The notes: generated by a model from the sequence alone, not told the origin. A DNA stretch of 64,000 bases from Piper betle (GCA_033002965.1 JAURVB010010156.1:1-64000); one strand, 5' to 3'. Counted from the first letter of the stretch, positions 24,271-36,592 are shown. A program made the numbers and translations.

Positions 24271-24860
24271 AGTGTTGCACTCGCCTCCATGGAACTGAAA
24301 CGATTCAGCCCGTTTGGGGGTACAACATTGTACAATGTTGCAGCCACTGTCCAGATTTCAACACGACTAGGTTCGAAGGTAGCTGTGACCATGTCTTTCT
24401 TCAATCAATGATACCATGTTCTGCGCTTGAAGTAGTGATTGCATTAGGTAGTAATGTGGGAGATATGATATATTATTTCAACCAAGGCCTTAAAAGATTG
24501 AATGACTCTGGCATTAAGGTTGTATGAATCTGAGCCTGCTTATGTGACTGATGAGCTGAGCCACAGTTTCTGAACTCTACTGTTCAAGGGCTCACGAAGT
24601 TTCTTCCCCACCAACTTCTAAAAATGCTAAAGCAGATCGAGGACTTGTCCGACGGATGGGATTACGATACGGTCCTCAACCCACTTATAGTCTTGGATAT
24701 TCTCTTCTATGATACGTATAAAGTTGCTTTAGACATTCTTACAATAGCACATGAACGAATACGAGAAAGACAAATTTGTAGTTGCCCAGTTGATTGATTT
24801 GTTGGGCTTTCTATGGAAAATAATGTAGTTGTTGGGATTCTCTAGTAAAATATGGCATCA
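24271..24860 (+). pseudogene. HPPK fragment, duplicate copy 2, right half
   Basis: Parallel to 26205-26890. It opens with a presequence (ATG at about 24289, MELKRFSPFGGTTLYNV), followed by HPPK coding sequence from gaagtagtgattgcattagg. It lacks the small intron and the start of the second exon, has a deletion within the region for the CLYESEP motif, and carries several further frameshifts. Homology ends near 24860 before any DHPS sequence. It is useful as an outgroup: it has ctaaaaatg where the main copy has cttaaaaacg, so the HPPK frame continues here at the point where the main copy shifts. Confidence 0.9.
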
Positions 24861-24954
24861 TTTATGTGATATAAGTATTTATGTTCATGTCTATTTGCAT
24901 TTGCAAAAAATTTTGTGAAACAAATACCGGAGTGTCACCTTTATTTTGGCGTGT

Positions 24955-26179
24955 TTCAATATCTTCAAGATACACTGTTTTTTCTTTTAAATAAGCTGAT
25001 CTGCGAACGTTCGATTTATTCTTCTGTAAATATATATTGCGTCTAAGTGCTACGCCCTTGCTGCGTACTTGAGATGTTGGTTGGAAGAGCGGCGTATTTA
25101 CATGATATGTTAAAAGTCGTCATAAAAATTATTCTCTGCGTCATTGTTTATAACAACAAAAAGTTATCCTAAAAAAGATATTTATGATGACCAAGTATTT
25201 TTTTGACTAGTTGATTTTCTACTAGCAAACTTCTACTTTGTTGAGTACAACTAGCATATGGCTACTTTTTGTTTATTTATATTTTCTAATCACAAGTAGA
25301 ATTAATTTTCTTCTTTATTAATTAATTATAATTGTTTTTAAATATTTTTTATATTTTTTAATTATACTAAGTAGAGCAAAAAATATTGTATGTATGACGC
25401 TTACTATGGGAGACAAAAAACCTATGATAAGAGGCATGACAACCTTTTATTTTAACTAATATTTTTATTTTACTTTATTTTAATTTGGTGAACATTATAA
25501 AGACCAAAACTTTTGATTTTATTTGATTTTGTAAATTTTTTGGTAAACGTTATATCTATCTTTGTTTTTATAAAAGTATGAAAATATTAGTTGATAAATT
25601 GGTGAGGATGTCAATTTTTTTAAGATAAAAATAATATAATTAAATATTAAAATTAAGTATAACGTCATTAATCACGTCTCAAGTTAAACCTGGTCAAACC
25701 TCGTATTATATAATATTTAAAGTTACTATTTATATATATATGTATGTTTGTTGTATTTAATATTATCAGTATATACAAATGTTTATTTTAGAGGGCAATT
25801 TAAACCCTAATTTAAGAGTGAATTCTAATTTTTTAATTTTTACAGTTATGCTATAAAGCCGAACAAACAAATATTAAATAAAATAAAAAAATAATAAACC
25901 CTATCTTTTTTTTTCTGGTTCTTTGTAGCCGGCTAGCCTTCGCTTCCTTATTTTGGTTGCCATGGCCGCTACTGTTTCCCCCAACTCACATCCCCGCTTT
26001 CCTCTCCCCCTTTACATTCCTCTTAGCCACTCTATATTTATATTGCACTGCCCATCCCATCTCCTCTCCATCAACTCTCGCCTTCCCACTCCTTTCCGCT
26101 TTCTCCCCCTTCCCATCCCCTCCCCTGCTTCTTCCCACTCTCTGGCGAGGCCAAGAAGGTATACTACCTTTTGTTGATA
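24955..26179 (+). repeat. HPPK-DHPS upstream region, copy 3 (main gene)
   Basis: Third copy of the block described at 16903-17945. It contains the pyrimidine-rich leader with ATG codons at 25953, 25957 and 25961, whose frames end at 26177-26196 without joining HPPK. A possible donor, aagaag followed by gtatac near 26157, may mark a leader intron. It presumably holds the promoter of the downstream gene, but no clear TATA box stands out. Confidence 0.6.
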
Positions 26180-27862
26180 ATGAGAGTCTTTTTTAGCACC
26201 ATAGCAATTAGTGCCGCACTCAAGTTCAAGGTAGTGAAAAGATTGAGCCCGTTCGGGGTAGAATATTGTACAATGTTGCAACTACTCTCAGAAAATTTAG
26301 CACGAATAAGTTCGAAGGTAGCAATGACCCTGTCTTTCTTCAATGAATGATACCATGTTATCCACTTATACAAATTTTTGTTTCAACAGATCTTTCACCT
26401 CGGCGTTCGACAGCTCCTGATGAATTAGCCGAAGTTTTCTCACCAGATCATGAAGTAGTGATTGCATTAGGTAGTAATGTGGGAGATAGGATGTATAATT
26501 TCAACCAAGCACTTAAAAGATTGAATGACTCTGGCATCCGCATTAGAAGGCATGGCTGCTTGTATGAGTCTGAGCCTGCTTATGTGACTGATCAGCCACA
26601 GTTTCTGAACTCTGCCGTTCGAGGGCTCACGAAGCTTCCTCCCCACCAACTTCTTAAAAACGCTAAAGCAAATTGAGAAGGACTTGGGTCGGACGGATGG
26701 GATACGGTATGGTCCTCGACCCATAGATTTGGATATTCTCTTCTATGATAAATATAAAGTTGCCTCGGACATTCTTACAATACCACATGAACGAATATGG
26801 GAAAGACCATTTGTAGTTGCCCCGTTGATTGATTTGTTGGGCTCTTCTATTGAAAATGATGTAGTTGCAAGTTGGCATTCTCTAGCAAAAGATGGTGTAG
26901 GACTATTTAAAGTTTGGGATGATCTTGGAGGTGCATCTCTTATAGGAAGTAATGGTCTAAGACGAGTGTTGCCATTAGGAAACCAGCTGCTGGACTTATC
27001 TAATAGAACTTATGTGATGGGCGTCATCAATTTAACTCCGGACAGCTTTAGTGATGGTGGTAAATACCAGTCCTTGGAGGCTGCACTTGCCCATGTGCGT
27101 TTACTGATATCAGAAGGAGCGGACATCATTGATATTGGCGCTCAATCGACAAGGCCCTCTGCAGCTAGAATTTCTGCAGAAGAGGAGCTTGACAGATTGA
27201 TACCTGTATTAGAGGCAGTTATAAAAATGCCTGAGTTTCAAGGGAAACTTCTCTCTGTAGATACATTTCACTCTAAAGTTGCATATGAGGCTGTTGGGAA
27301 GGGTGTGCACATTGTCAATGATGTCTCAGGTGGACATTTAGATTCAAACATGTACAAGGTAGTTGCTGATCTTGGAGTTCCCTATGTCATTATGCATATG
27401 AGAGGAGATCCAAAAACAATGCAAAACAGTGAGCATACACTTTATCATGATGTCTGCAAAGAGGTTGCATCGGAGCTATATGCTCAATTTAGTGATGCTG
27501 AATTGTCGGGTATAGCAGCTTGGAGGATTATACTCGATCCGGGCATTGGATTTTCAAAAACAACTGTGCACAATCTACAGATTCTTGCCAACTTGCCGCA
27601 TCTGCGGAAAGAGATAGAGGTGACTAGCTACGCTGCATCACATGCGCCATTATTGATAGGACCATCGAGGAAGAGGTTCCTTGGTGAGATTTGCAACCGT
27701 CCAGATGCTGTTGAGAGAGATGCTGCCACAATTGCTGCTGTGTCAGCGGGAATATTTGGTGGTGCAAATATCATAAGAGTGCACAATGTAAAAGATAATC
27801 TTGATGCTTCAAGAGTTTGTGATTCTTTGATAAAGAAAAAGAAGGACGAGTCTTGCAATTAG
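26180..27862 (+). CDS. HPPK-DHPS folate enzyme, frame broken by indels
   Basis: A bifunctional enzyme that pyrophosphorylates 6-hydroxymethyldihydropterin and couples it to p-aminobenzoate in the mitochondrion. Exon 1 (about 26180-26317) ends in a presequence-like RKFSTNKFE; a 72-bp intron follows, and exon 2 is 26390-27862. HPPK motifs: VIALGSNVGDR, CLYESEPAYVTDQPQFLNSA, RYGPRPIDLDILFY, IPHERIWERPF. DHPS motifs: NLTPDSFSDGG, DIGAQSTRP, VNDVSGG, ILDPGIGFSKT, GPSRKRFLG, IRVHNV. Two single-base problems exist. The A5 run at 26656-26660 is one base too long for the HPPK frame, and the GGGG near 26256 is one G short relative to copy 2 if the ATG at 26180 is used. From 26660 the frame is open to the stop. 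It is either a recent pseudogene or has homopolymer assembly errors. Confidence 0.85.
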
Positions 27863-28780
27863 ATAAGCTTTTATAGAGGATATAGAGATGAGCTAAAGCA
27901 ATCAATGGGATGGCACACAATGTCTGCAGTTTAAATTCTTACGGAGCAAATTAAAATAAACTTCCTATGACATGCAATCTGCTTTGTTGAGGGTGTGGGT
28001 GCTTGCCATTCTTTGTTCTTCTCTGATTATAGGTTGCTCATTGACACTTGTAGTCTAAGCAGGCATGCTTCTATCTGGGAATCCTACCATTTTTGCTATG
28101 GACTGTTACAAATTTTGGATTTCCGCTGCTACAGAATTAGATAATTCCATAGAAATAATAGAGGTGTAGCTCACTAGCTGGCTGCTTGCTAATCACTGCT
28201 CGACCTGTAGCAATTCTATCTTCTAACTTCAAAAGGAAAAGGTTAGGTTGCTCCTGAGTCCTGAATCTCAACTTATTTTGTTCCCTTTGGTTAACATGAG
28301 TTTGTTCTATGTAGGCTGTGGTTAGTGCTCATTGTTTGCCCATTATTTATCCTGCAGGTCCTTTCTGGGCTTGTACCTGCAGCCATTGAAAAGACACCGA
28401 GGTAGAGTGGCAGGACGTTAAGAGCAGCTAAAGTTGAGAACTAGCTGCAACATGTTCATTGTTTGGATCATGTCTTTTGCTCTCTTTTGAATTTTGGGTG
28501 CACAATACAATTCTCTTGTTGCGTTTTACATTGTACTAAATTACAGTGAATGCAAATAACGCTGCAACATGATATAAACATTTTTTAGTGTTTGTCATGT
28601 GTTATAATTTGACGTGTGCATTTTCATTCCTATTTGGATTGTCATCTTTTATGATAAAAAGTTGATTGCATGAATTGCAAAGTGATGTGGTAACTTGCAT
28701 GTATGCGTGATGTGAACTTCTTTCACGATAAGGATAATTTCATTTTTTACCATTTTTCTGGGCATTAACTTGATATTTGA
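27863..28780. other. 3' flank of HPPK-DHPS, no gene seen
   Basis: T-rich sequence likely includes the 3' UTR. Around 28320-28400 is a tcctgcag followed by coding-like composition, but no protein family is recognisable. Confidence 0.4.
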
Positions 28781-31610
28781 GAAAGGTCTCGGAAGTGGAA
28801 GAAGGATCATTGGAGATCGGCATGGGTAAGAATTTTTCAAATCTATTTTTTTCTTACAAATTTAGTTAAAGCATATCAATTACACTGGTTTAGTTTTAAA
28901 CAGTGTCAATTTTATGGTAAGAAAAGTCTCTGTGAAGTTCGTAGTCAATTCAGAATCTAGTCTGCTATGTTATATGCAAATTCTATCGTTGTATTCTACT
29001 TACCTCATGTTTTGGTGGTAGGTGAACAGTATGTCATATTTAGCTTTCTTTTGCGGAATACAGAATTGTATCTGGAGTTGAGGGGTCACTGGTTTTATTG
29101 GACAAAGTGAAGGTGTACGTACTCCTTCTTGATGAAACTACTGTATGTGTAACTATAAGTTTTTGCCATAGATGCAAATGACTTAGTTTTTCGTATGTGA
29201 ATCCAGGGTCCCAAATTTCAGCAAATTGTAAATATCTGGGTGGCTACTTGATGGAACCACAAGACGTGGCCAAATCTTGGAGGTTGATGGGGAGAAAGCT
29301 GTTGTTCAAGTAAGTGATTAGTTCCTAGGAGATTCTTCTAGTGTAATTGGCATTCCGTGGAAATCTTTTCAATCGAACAGCTCATAAAACCATCACTGTA
29401 ACTGTCCTGTTTTATATTTTAGGAATGATCAGAACTTGTGTTAATTCCCCTGAAAGTGACAATTGTTTTATTTGCTTTTTGAGGGAACTTCAGGGATTGA
29501 CAACATACATACAACAGTGCAATTTATAGGGGATATAAGATATGCCTTATCATTGTATCTGACACAACGCATGTTTTATCTAAAAGTTCAAAGTCATTAA
29601 AGTTAGTAGTTGAATTCTATTAATCATGGAGAGAACACTTTGAGAGTCTAGTGATTTATGTACTCTTTTAATCTCTTTTGTCCCAAGTCCACTTCATCTA
29701 GTCCCTGGAGAGGCAAGTACAGAGTTGGATTAGATCTTAACTGCATCTTTGTGCTGATGATAATTTTGGAAGTCAGATGTACAAGATTTTATGGGGAATT
29801 CTAGAACACGAGAAGTGGGTTAGTGAAGTACTCAGGTTAATTCCAATGGAAATATCTCATGAATGAAGTTTTAATATTCAGTTGGATTTTTATAGGAATG
29901 CTGTTTGGAATCTGGGTTTTGATCATTGATGTGAAAAGAACATTGTATAAGTACTCTATAAGACTGAATTGGCGAGCTGGTAGATGGGAGCATTTCAGAT
30001 TTTTTTTGTTATTCCATTTCATGCTAGATTTTGGATCTTGCAGACAACTTTTGTGATTGCAACTGTTTGATTTTTTTTTTTAATGACATGAAGTGCGTAA
30101 GCTTAGATATGAAGTAATTTTGATGTTTGTAAATAGCTGTGGAATATAAAACGTGACAGAGTTTGAGAGTACATACTTGGTACGAAATTCTCATGAATGA
30201 TGGTACATGAATGCAATGGGACTGTTGGTCACCATCGCGTGCCATTGAAGAAGGGAAAAAGGTGGCATTTGAGGTTAGAATGGATGGGTTAGAATCAAAG
30301 ATTGTTAAAATTAGAATCTGTTTTGGGAGCTCCAGTTGTTTGAGATGTGTTTAGCTTCATAGTAGTGAATTTCTAATAAGTTCCCTTTTCAGTAACAGGT
30401 TTTCAAAACTCCCGTCTCTTTGAATATGTTGGGGCGTATCTTCATATATATTTTAAGATTAGCCTTCTTAGTCTTTCTAAGTAATGTGAAATTATCCCAA
30501 GGAAGATCCATTACCCCAAGCAAGAGAACATACGCTGAAGAAATGATACAAACTGGCATCTCTACCATTGATGTTACAAATTCCATTGCTCGAGGGCAGA
30601 AGATTCCTCTTTTTCCTGCAGCTGGGCCTCTTGATAATGAAATTGCAGCTCAGATTTGTCACCAGGTTGGTCTCGTGAAGCGTCTAGAAAAATCTGACAA
30701 TCTTTTGGAGGTAATTTTTTTCGTATGAATAGATATTACGATTTAATTACACTTATAACTAGATTGTGGCAAGGGATAAGGATGGTTTTTTGCTTATTTT
30801 GTTTACATAATTTATGCTCTTATTATATATTTTAAAATATAAAATGCTATTTTCACTGTAGTATTGTTTTCGAGGTTATGTTAAAAAGGGATTGATGGCA
30901 TGACACCATGCTTTTCAGTTTTCAATGATGTGCTTTGGTGTAAATTCAATCAAAGAAAGCATTGGCTTTATTAATGTGATTAAAAACTGAAAAATTGATG
31001 TTAGTCTTTCTTCATTTTCTTCTCTTGGTAGGATGGAGAGGAGGACAACTTCGCCATTGTGCTCGTTGCTATGGGAGTGAATATGGAGACTGCCCAATTT
31101 TTTAAGAGAGATTTTGAAGAAAACGGTTTCATAGAGAGGGTGACACTTTTTCTTAATTTGGTAATGCAGATTCCCGTTTTTTTTCTCGAGCTTTTTTTTT
31201 GTTGTTTTTTATTTATCTTTTTCAATTGATTGTGAATCCTATTCTTAGAACCTTTCCTTTACATCTATTTCTTTGTACCCGCTATTTTTGTTTTTGGCCG
31301 TGTTAATTGTCAAAAAATGTGGACCAAAGTTCACATTTGGGCAAGATCTTTTTTACGTGACTAGATGCCTTTATTCTTGCTGGAAATTGATGGTGTGATG
31401 CTTGTGGACTAAATGCGTTGGATATTATATTGCTAAGCAATCATATAACATGTACATTTAAAATGGATTGGATGTTAAAAAATTTAGTGCCTCTATAATA
31501 CGAATATAATTAGTTGAGTGGCATGCCAATATATGTTTGTTGTGTCATTTGTGCTATTGTTTTGATTGTTTCAAGTTGTTTTGTTCAAGGGAGTGGATTC
31601 TTCCCAGCTA

Positions 31611-31744
31611 CATATTATCTACTTGTAAGTCTTGATCCACCATTGAATGTATTATCACCCCTCGAATTGCACCGGCACATATTATCTACTTGTAAGTCTT
31701 GATCCACCATTGAATGTATTATCACCCCTCGAATTGCACCGGCA
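31611..31744. repeat. 67-bp tandem duplication in the VHA-B pseudogene
   Basis: Two essentially identical 67-bp copies (31611-31677 and 31678-31744) start catattatctacttgtaag and span the 3' splice site and the first codons of one exon (around ITPRIAP). Near identity means that it is recent. Confidence 0.95.
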
Positions 31745-32038
31745 ACTGCAGATTTTTTAGGTTACAAGTGTGGGAAACATGTGCTGGCCATTATGATTGA
31801 TATGAGCTCCTATGCAGATGCTCTTCACGAGGTGATGGGCTAATTGTTTATATTGCATTTATGCTTTTTGCGTGTAAAATCCAAAAAAAATAATTAGGTT
31901 ATTTTATTTAAAGTTTTGTAAATTTTAGAACGAACTATAAATAATAATTTATGGATAATTTTAAATAAATTTTATTTATTAAATTTTTGGGATTGGGAGT
32001 TGTGAGTGTAATTTGACACTCATTTGCATTAACTCAAT

Positions 32039-32926
32039 AGTTAGTTCTTTTGACTTCTCGTTATCACACAAATGGTCGGTGGTCTTGATAGTTTATAAGC
32101 ACATTTGACTTACAAATGGAATGCTTTAGAGAATTTCATTCATATTATGATTGCGCGTCGTAGTTGTTAGTGTTTCATCACAATTTCAGATTCGTATAAT
32201 TACTCGAAATGTTATATACTCTTATTTAGGAGCCTTGGTCGGCCTGAGCTTACATTCGATCACCATACGTCGAGCACAATTGGGGTCAAAGAATTGACTC
32301 AGTCTAATACATGGCAACACCTTTAAACTTCTTGAAAAATTAAATATTTTGCCCCCATGCTAAAAGGGGTAACATGGTACAATAGCGCAGGATGGCTTAT
32401 TATGCACTTGTGATACCGAGAGGGTGAGTAAAAAACAAATATTGGCAACTACAGGCCGTGCGTCACATAATGTGTGTGCGCATACATGAGATTGTAATTG
32501 GATAGGGCAGCCGCCTTTCCTGGCATAGTAAGAGCTCAGCATAGGCTCATAATTACTAAAATATTTAACTAATGATATTATGAAATATATTAACTTGTTT
32601 CTTATAATTATATGACTTAATATTTTTATTACTAACGCGGAATTTCCCCGTAGGTATGAAAAGATGACTAGAGTCGAGACAGTTGAATGACTTTGTTATT
32701 AGACTATTATTTTTTACTCTTATATATTATACTTTTAGGTTGTTTGTATAATAGTGGGATTTTGGTTCGGTTCACGAGGCTTAAATTATTATGAGCATTT
32801 ATTGTATAAAATTTTATGTAATGGGTTTATTTAAAATCTTGAAAATTAATAGAAAATTTGTTTACAAGATACTTAATTTTACATAATAATAATTGGCTCG
32901 TGGCTCGAAACGGGTGGGTCGTTACA
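32039..32926 (+). mobile_element. Dispersed repeat R2, copy 2, in a pseudogene intron
   Basis: Homologous to 9975-10894 and ends identically in gtcgttaca. The 5-mer ttgca occurs at 32034-32038 and at 32927-32931, a possible target duplication, although the element would then start TTAAC, not TG. It sits between the exon ending near 31830 and the one starting at 33147. No coding frame. Confidence 0.55.
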
Positions 32927-34205
32927 TTGCATAGTTAACTTACGTAGGTTTGTAATATATCAATGTTCATATATATTGGCAATAATGAATATTTATGAAC
33001 TCTGATTTATATTTTGTTGCTGTTGCATAGGGAGTCCAAAGATAGTTTTCTTCTCAACAACCGTTTTAGGTTTTTTTTTTGCGTCTTTGGGAGCACGTTA
33101 GGTGAGTATATTTGTAAATCACAAGTTTGATATATTTTTTCACAGGATTCTGCTGCTCGAAAGGTCCCTGGTAGGCGTGGTTATCCCGGGTATATGTTTA
33201 CCGATCGGGCATACCAATTTTGATAATGCCTAACGATGGTAAGTATAATATTGGTTTTATGCTTTGGGAAAAAAATTATTGCTTTCACACTGTTTGCAGT
33301 TGTGCATTTTGTTAATATTCACTTATCAGACATCACGCATTCTACTCCAGATCTTACAGGATACATTACTGAGGGACAAATTTATATTGATAGACAGCTG
33401 CATAAACGACAGGTTTGATCCTTTTGCCGTGTCGGCTTTGAGGTATTTGTAAAAGGAAGTTCAGTCAAACTAGAGAAGTTTCAAGCTATTGAGTAAGCAT
33501 AGGTCTTTTCTCTTTGAAATGCCATTTGTCTGTGTACAAGTATGAGTAGTTTATTAAGTTACTTCCATTTGCTTGTTGGCAGATATATCCTCCTATTAAC
33601 GTCCTTCCTTCCCTATCACGTTTGGTGAAGGTAGATAATTCTGAACCTTATGAAACTAACACTTTTTCACTCTGGAAGTAAGAAAATTGCTAACTACCCA
33701 TTTTTTTGGCTGAGTGCAATTGGTCAGGGGATGACTCGCCGTGATCATGCTGGTAATTCCAATCAGGTGGCTAATTGTGGGAAATTGTAAATAGTATCTT
33801 TAATATATCTGAACTATAGCTTCTAACGGGGTTTCTCAAACTTACGTGCTTAGTTATACGCCAACAATGCCAACGGAAAGGATGTTCAGTCCGTGAAAGC
33901 TGTTGTTGAGTAAGAAGCGCTGCCTTCAGAGGGTTTGGTCTGTCTCTTTTTCTTTATTTACACGCTTCCACATTTATTTTCTCTTGTTCATAAATCTCCA
34001 TGGTGCCGCAATATATTAGGATGGTATGTTAACTTTGCAGCTTTACCTTGAATTATTGAACAAATTTGAACGCTAATTTGTCGCGGGGCTTATGATACTA
34101 GAAATGTCTTTCAATCGCTCGACTTGGCATGGACTCTTCTGTGCATATTTTCCCCTGAGCTTCTTCCCCGAATCCCTGCTAAAACATCGGGCCATTACTC
34201 CAGCC

Positions 34206-35063
34206 AGGACGTACCTGCCCATTGATGTTGTGCAATTTGCAAACACGATTTATTTTGTTAGCAATAGAATAGTAACTGCTTCGACTCCACAAACTCTTTT
34301 TTTCTAAATTTTCTCGTGATTTTTTTGATTAAAAAATGCTGATTTCTAGACTATTGAATGATTGTGTCTTTATTCTGTACTTCATCCAAAGGCGGTTCTG
34401 AATAATATTTTTTGCAGAAAACAAGAACAGATGCAGTACGAAGCCCGACTTCACTGTTATTTATGAGGGTGGACGTAACACATCGCGTAATTCTCGTATA
34501 TGGGGATTTGCATAATAAAAGTGTTTTATTTTACTTTATGTCAAATGTTAGGGCTTTTTTTATTATTTATATTTTTTGAACCTAAATAGCAGATGATAAA
34601 CGTCTTGACTATCAAAATTTTATCATTTGTGAACGTTCACATAAATTTATGTTGCCGGCCACTGAATAAAGGATCGATACAAAAAATAATGAAGAGCAGA
34701 GAGCTTATCTAGAGCTTGTCTGTTGCACTTGCCACAAATGTTTAACGAGCCCTTTGATATTAATTTTGCACACCCTGTTATCAAAGCTACCACTAAGCTT
34801 AGATAATTCATGTAGAACATGCAATCACATTGAATTAGGGCATAAATTAACAGTCCTTAATGAATGCAAACCATCAAATGGCGAAAAGATGAGAAACCAC
34901 GGCCAAAGATGAGAAAACCGCAACCGGTCACTTGCTTATTACAATGAAATGCTACATGCAAAGCACTTCACAAAATCTAATCATCTCAAAACTTATCAAA
35001 GTTTAATACCATTGTATGATGGGAATGAAGTGCAATAATCAGAAAGAAGCGCGAGTGCTCTCT
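34206..35063. other. Intergenic, between VHA-B pseudogene and QCR9
   Basis: Probably the decayed 3' end of the pseudogene (to about 34500) and the 3' UTR of the minus-strand QCR9. No other feature. Confidence 0.5.
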
Positions 35064-36592
35064 TCACTCCTCTGCTGTCCTTGTTCCTAGAACTGAAATA
35101 TCTTCATATCTTTTCTGCAATGATAAAAAATTGTCAAAAATGTAAAAATAATAATTGGGACGACAACATATGAGGAGTATATGCTACTTCCATTAAAATG
35201 AACGCAGTAGTAATATGATTTCATTTAACGGTTTCCAAAATAAATTGCTCATACTTACACTAACTGTCTTGAACTAAAGATGCTATAAAGACTTGAGGAA
35301 CAAACCAAAACCTTTTAAGACGATTGATAAAATAGAAAAAGAAGAGCCCTTCCAATTAAGTTTGAGCCTTTCACAAGTTAAGATACGAAAAGCATAAATG
35401 AAGTGAGAATACATACATTTTGCACACTCTCCAAAGACAATACACATATTAAGTGTCGCAAGCAAATATTTTGCATATAAGTTCATAATGGCAAGACATA
35501 GACATAGACATCAACCTCATCAACCTCCTCCTCCTCCAGAACCCAAAGGGTGTTGCAAAAATTGTTGATGCCCGGATGCCCTTCCTGTCCCTCCTCTTTT
35601 GTCTAAGCTTAGAACATGTTCTTTTTTTTATCCATTTTTTTATTCAAGAGACAAATCCATTTCAGATTTCCATTCCGACAAGAATCCCCCCTTTTCCTCA
35701 CGGAAAAACTTCATTTGTTTGAAATGATCGTCAACGCACAAGGATTGGCAGAGTTATCTTAATTTAATCATCTATATCTTTTTATTCATAGTCAAAAATC
35801 AAAAGTTTAATCTAAGATCAATAGAAATAGCATATAAACGACCACAGTACATCACGAGCATTTTCATAAAGTAGAGGAGAAGATAAGCAGCTCCACAACG
35901 TACCCCGACATTGTTGTGTTCCCAAATCTTATGAACACCATAATCAACGACCTGCAACCAGGAAATGTGACTTTAAGCAACCTCCGAAAGAAAGAAAAAA
36001 GAGCAGGAAAAATTTGATTCCCGAATGCAATGTTAAAACGGGATTTTCCAAATAGATGTTCTAGTAAAAAACAGCGTCTTTATAGACATGAACAACTCGA
36101 TCCCAAAAGAGTCATCAAATTAGCACAAAGAACAAAACATTCACATGCACAAATCAATTACAACACAACACAACACAACAATCAATACGACAACCAAATG
36201 CAAAACACCCGAATACAAAAAAAAACTTCAATCAAACACGCCCTCACTCATTTCAACAAATATTGATCCAATCTAAAAGTGCTAACAATCCAGATCCAAA
36301 AAATTTTATGCCAATCAACATTCACACAAAATAATAAAATAAAATAATCATCCATCTAAAAAAAGACACCGAATTTCACAAATCTAACACCTCAAATCAA
36401 CACAAAACGGCAAAATTATCATCAAAACATACAAAATATCAGCAAGAAAAAAATGCTAAAAAAAAAACAAGGTACCCGCTCCCCAACAAAGGCGCCGGCG
36501 ATGACGAAGGTGACATAGACAGAGTTTCTGCGCATGAGGACCCTGTAAAGACCCTCCCACATCCCTCCTCCGCTTCGCGCCGCCGTGCTCAT
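35064..36592 (-). CDS. QCR9: Cytochrome bc1 complex subunit 9 (QCR9/UCR_Q10-like)
   Basis: Three exons on the minus strand: 36592-36476, 35951-35904 and 35114-35064 (stop included), with GT-AG introns in phase 0. They encode 71 residues. The first exon reads MSTAARSGGGMWEGLYRVLM and continues RRNSVYVTFVIAGAFVGER. Exon 2 gives VVDYGVHKIWEHNNVG and exon 3 KRYEDISVLGTRTAEE. This matches plant QCR9 in length and in the RRNSVYVTFIIAGAFFGER signature. The single membrane helix is about residues 26-40. The protein is a small structural subunit of mitochondrial complex III near the Rieske protein. The ATG chosen is the first with this N-terminus. Intron 2 (789 bp) holds a cctcctcctcc-containing segment of unknown origin. 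Confidence 0.95.

Larger units (their letters stand above)
28781..34205 (+). pseudogene. Unprocessed pseudogene of V-ATPase subunit B
   Basis: Exon remnants occur in gene order between introns: EEGSLEIGM (to 28825), YRIVSGVEGSLVLLDKVK (29057-29111), GPKFQQIVNI (from 29208), EGTSGIDN (near 29490), [14 protein letters not shown] (30401-30445), then [20 protein letters not shown] through [16 protein letters not shown] (to 30710), then 31033-31159, 31720-31830, 33147-33240, 33325-33410, 33583-33633, 33727-33765, 33854-33910 and 34040-34205 (FQSLDLAWTLL). Defects include an acceptor changed to gcgg before 29057, a frameshift near 29235, lost sequence after LGRIF, a stop after VVE near 33911, and TAA in place of K near 34074. 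The normal protein is the nucleotide-binding B subunit of the vacuolar proton pump. Introns are retained, so it arose by DNA duplication, not retroposition. Confidence 0.93.

Noticed and set aside
25953..26196. Presequence of HPPK-DHPS starting at 25953-25961
   Set aside because: These frames end before HPPK and have the wrong phase for the identified intron. The block also occurs in copies without coding sequence.
26650..26676. Programmed ribosomal frameshift in HPPK at cttaaaaac
   Set aside because: The needed change is +1, whereas an AAAAAC slip site would give -1. The duplicate copy reads through in one frame at the same place, so a plain insertion or sequencing error is simpler.
30420..30728. 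A separate 102-aa gene
   Set aside because: It contains V-ATPase B exon sequence running into unrelated codons and is part of the pseudogene.
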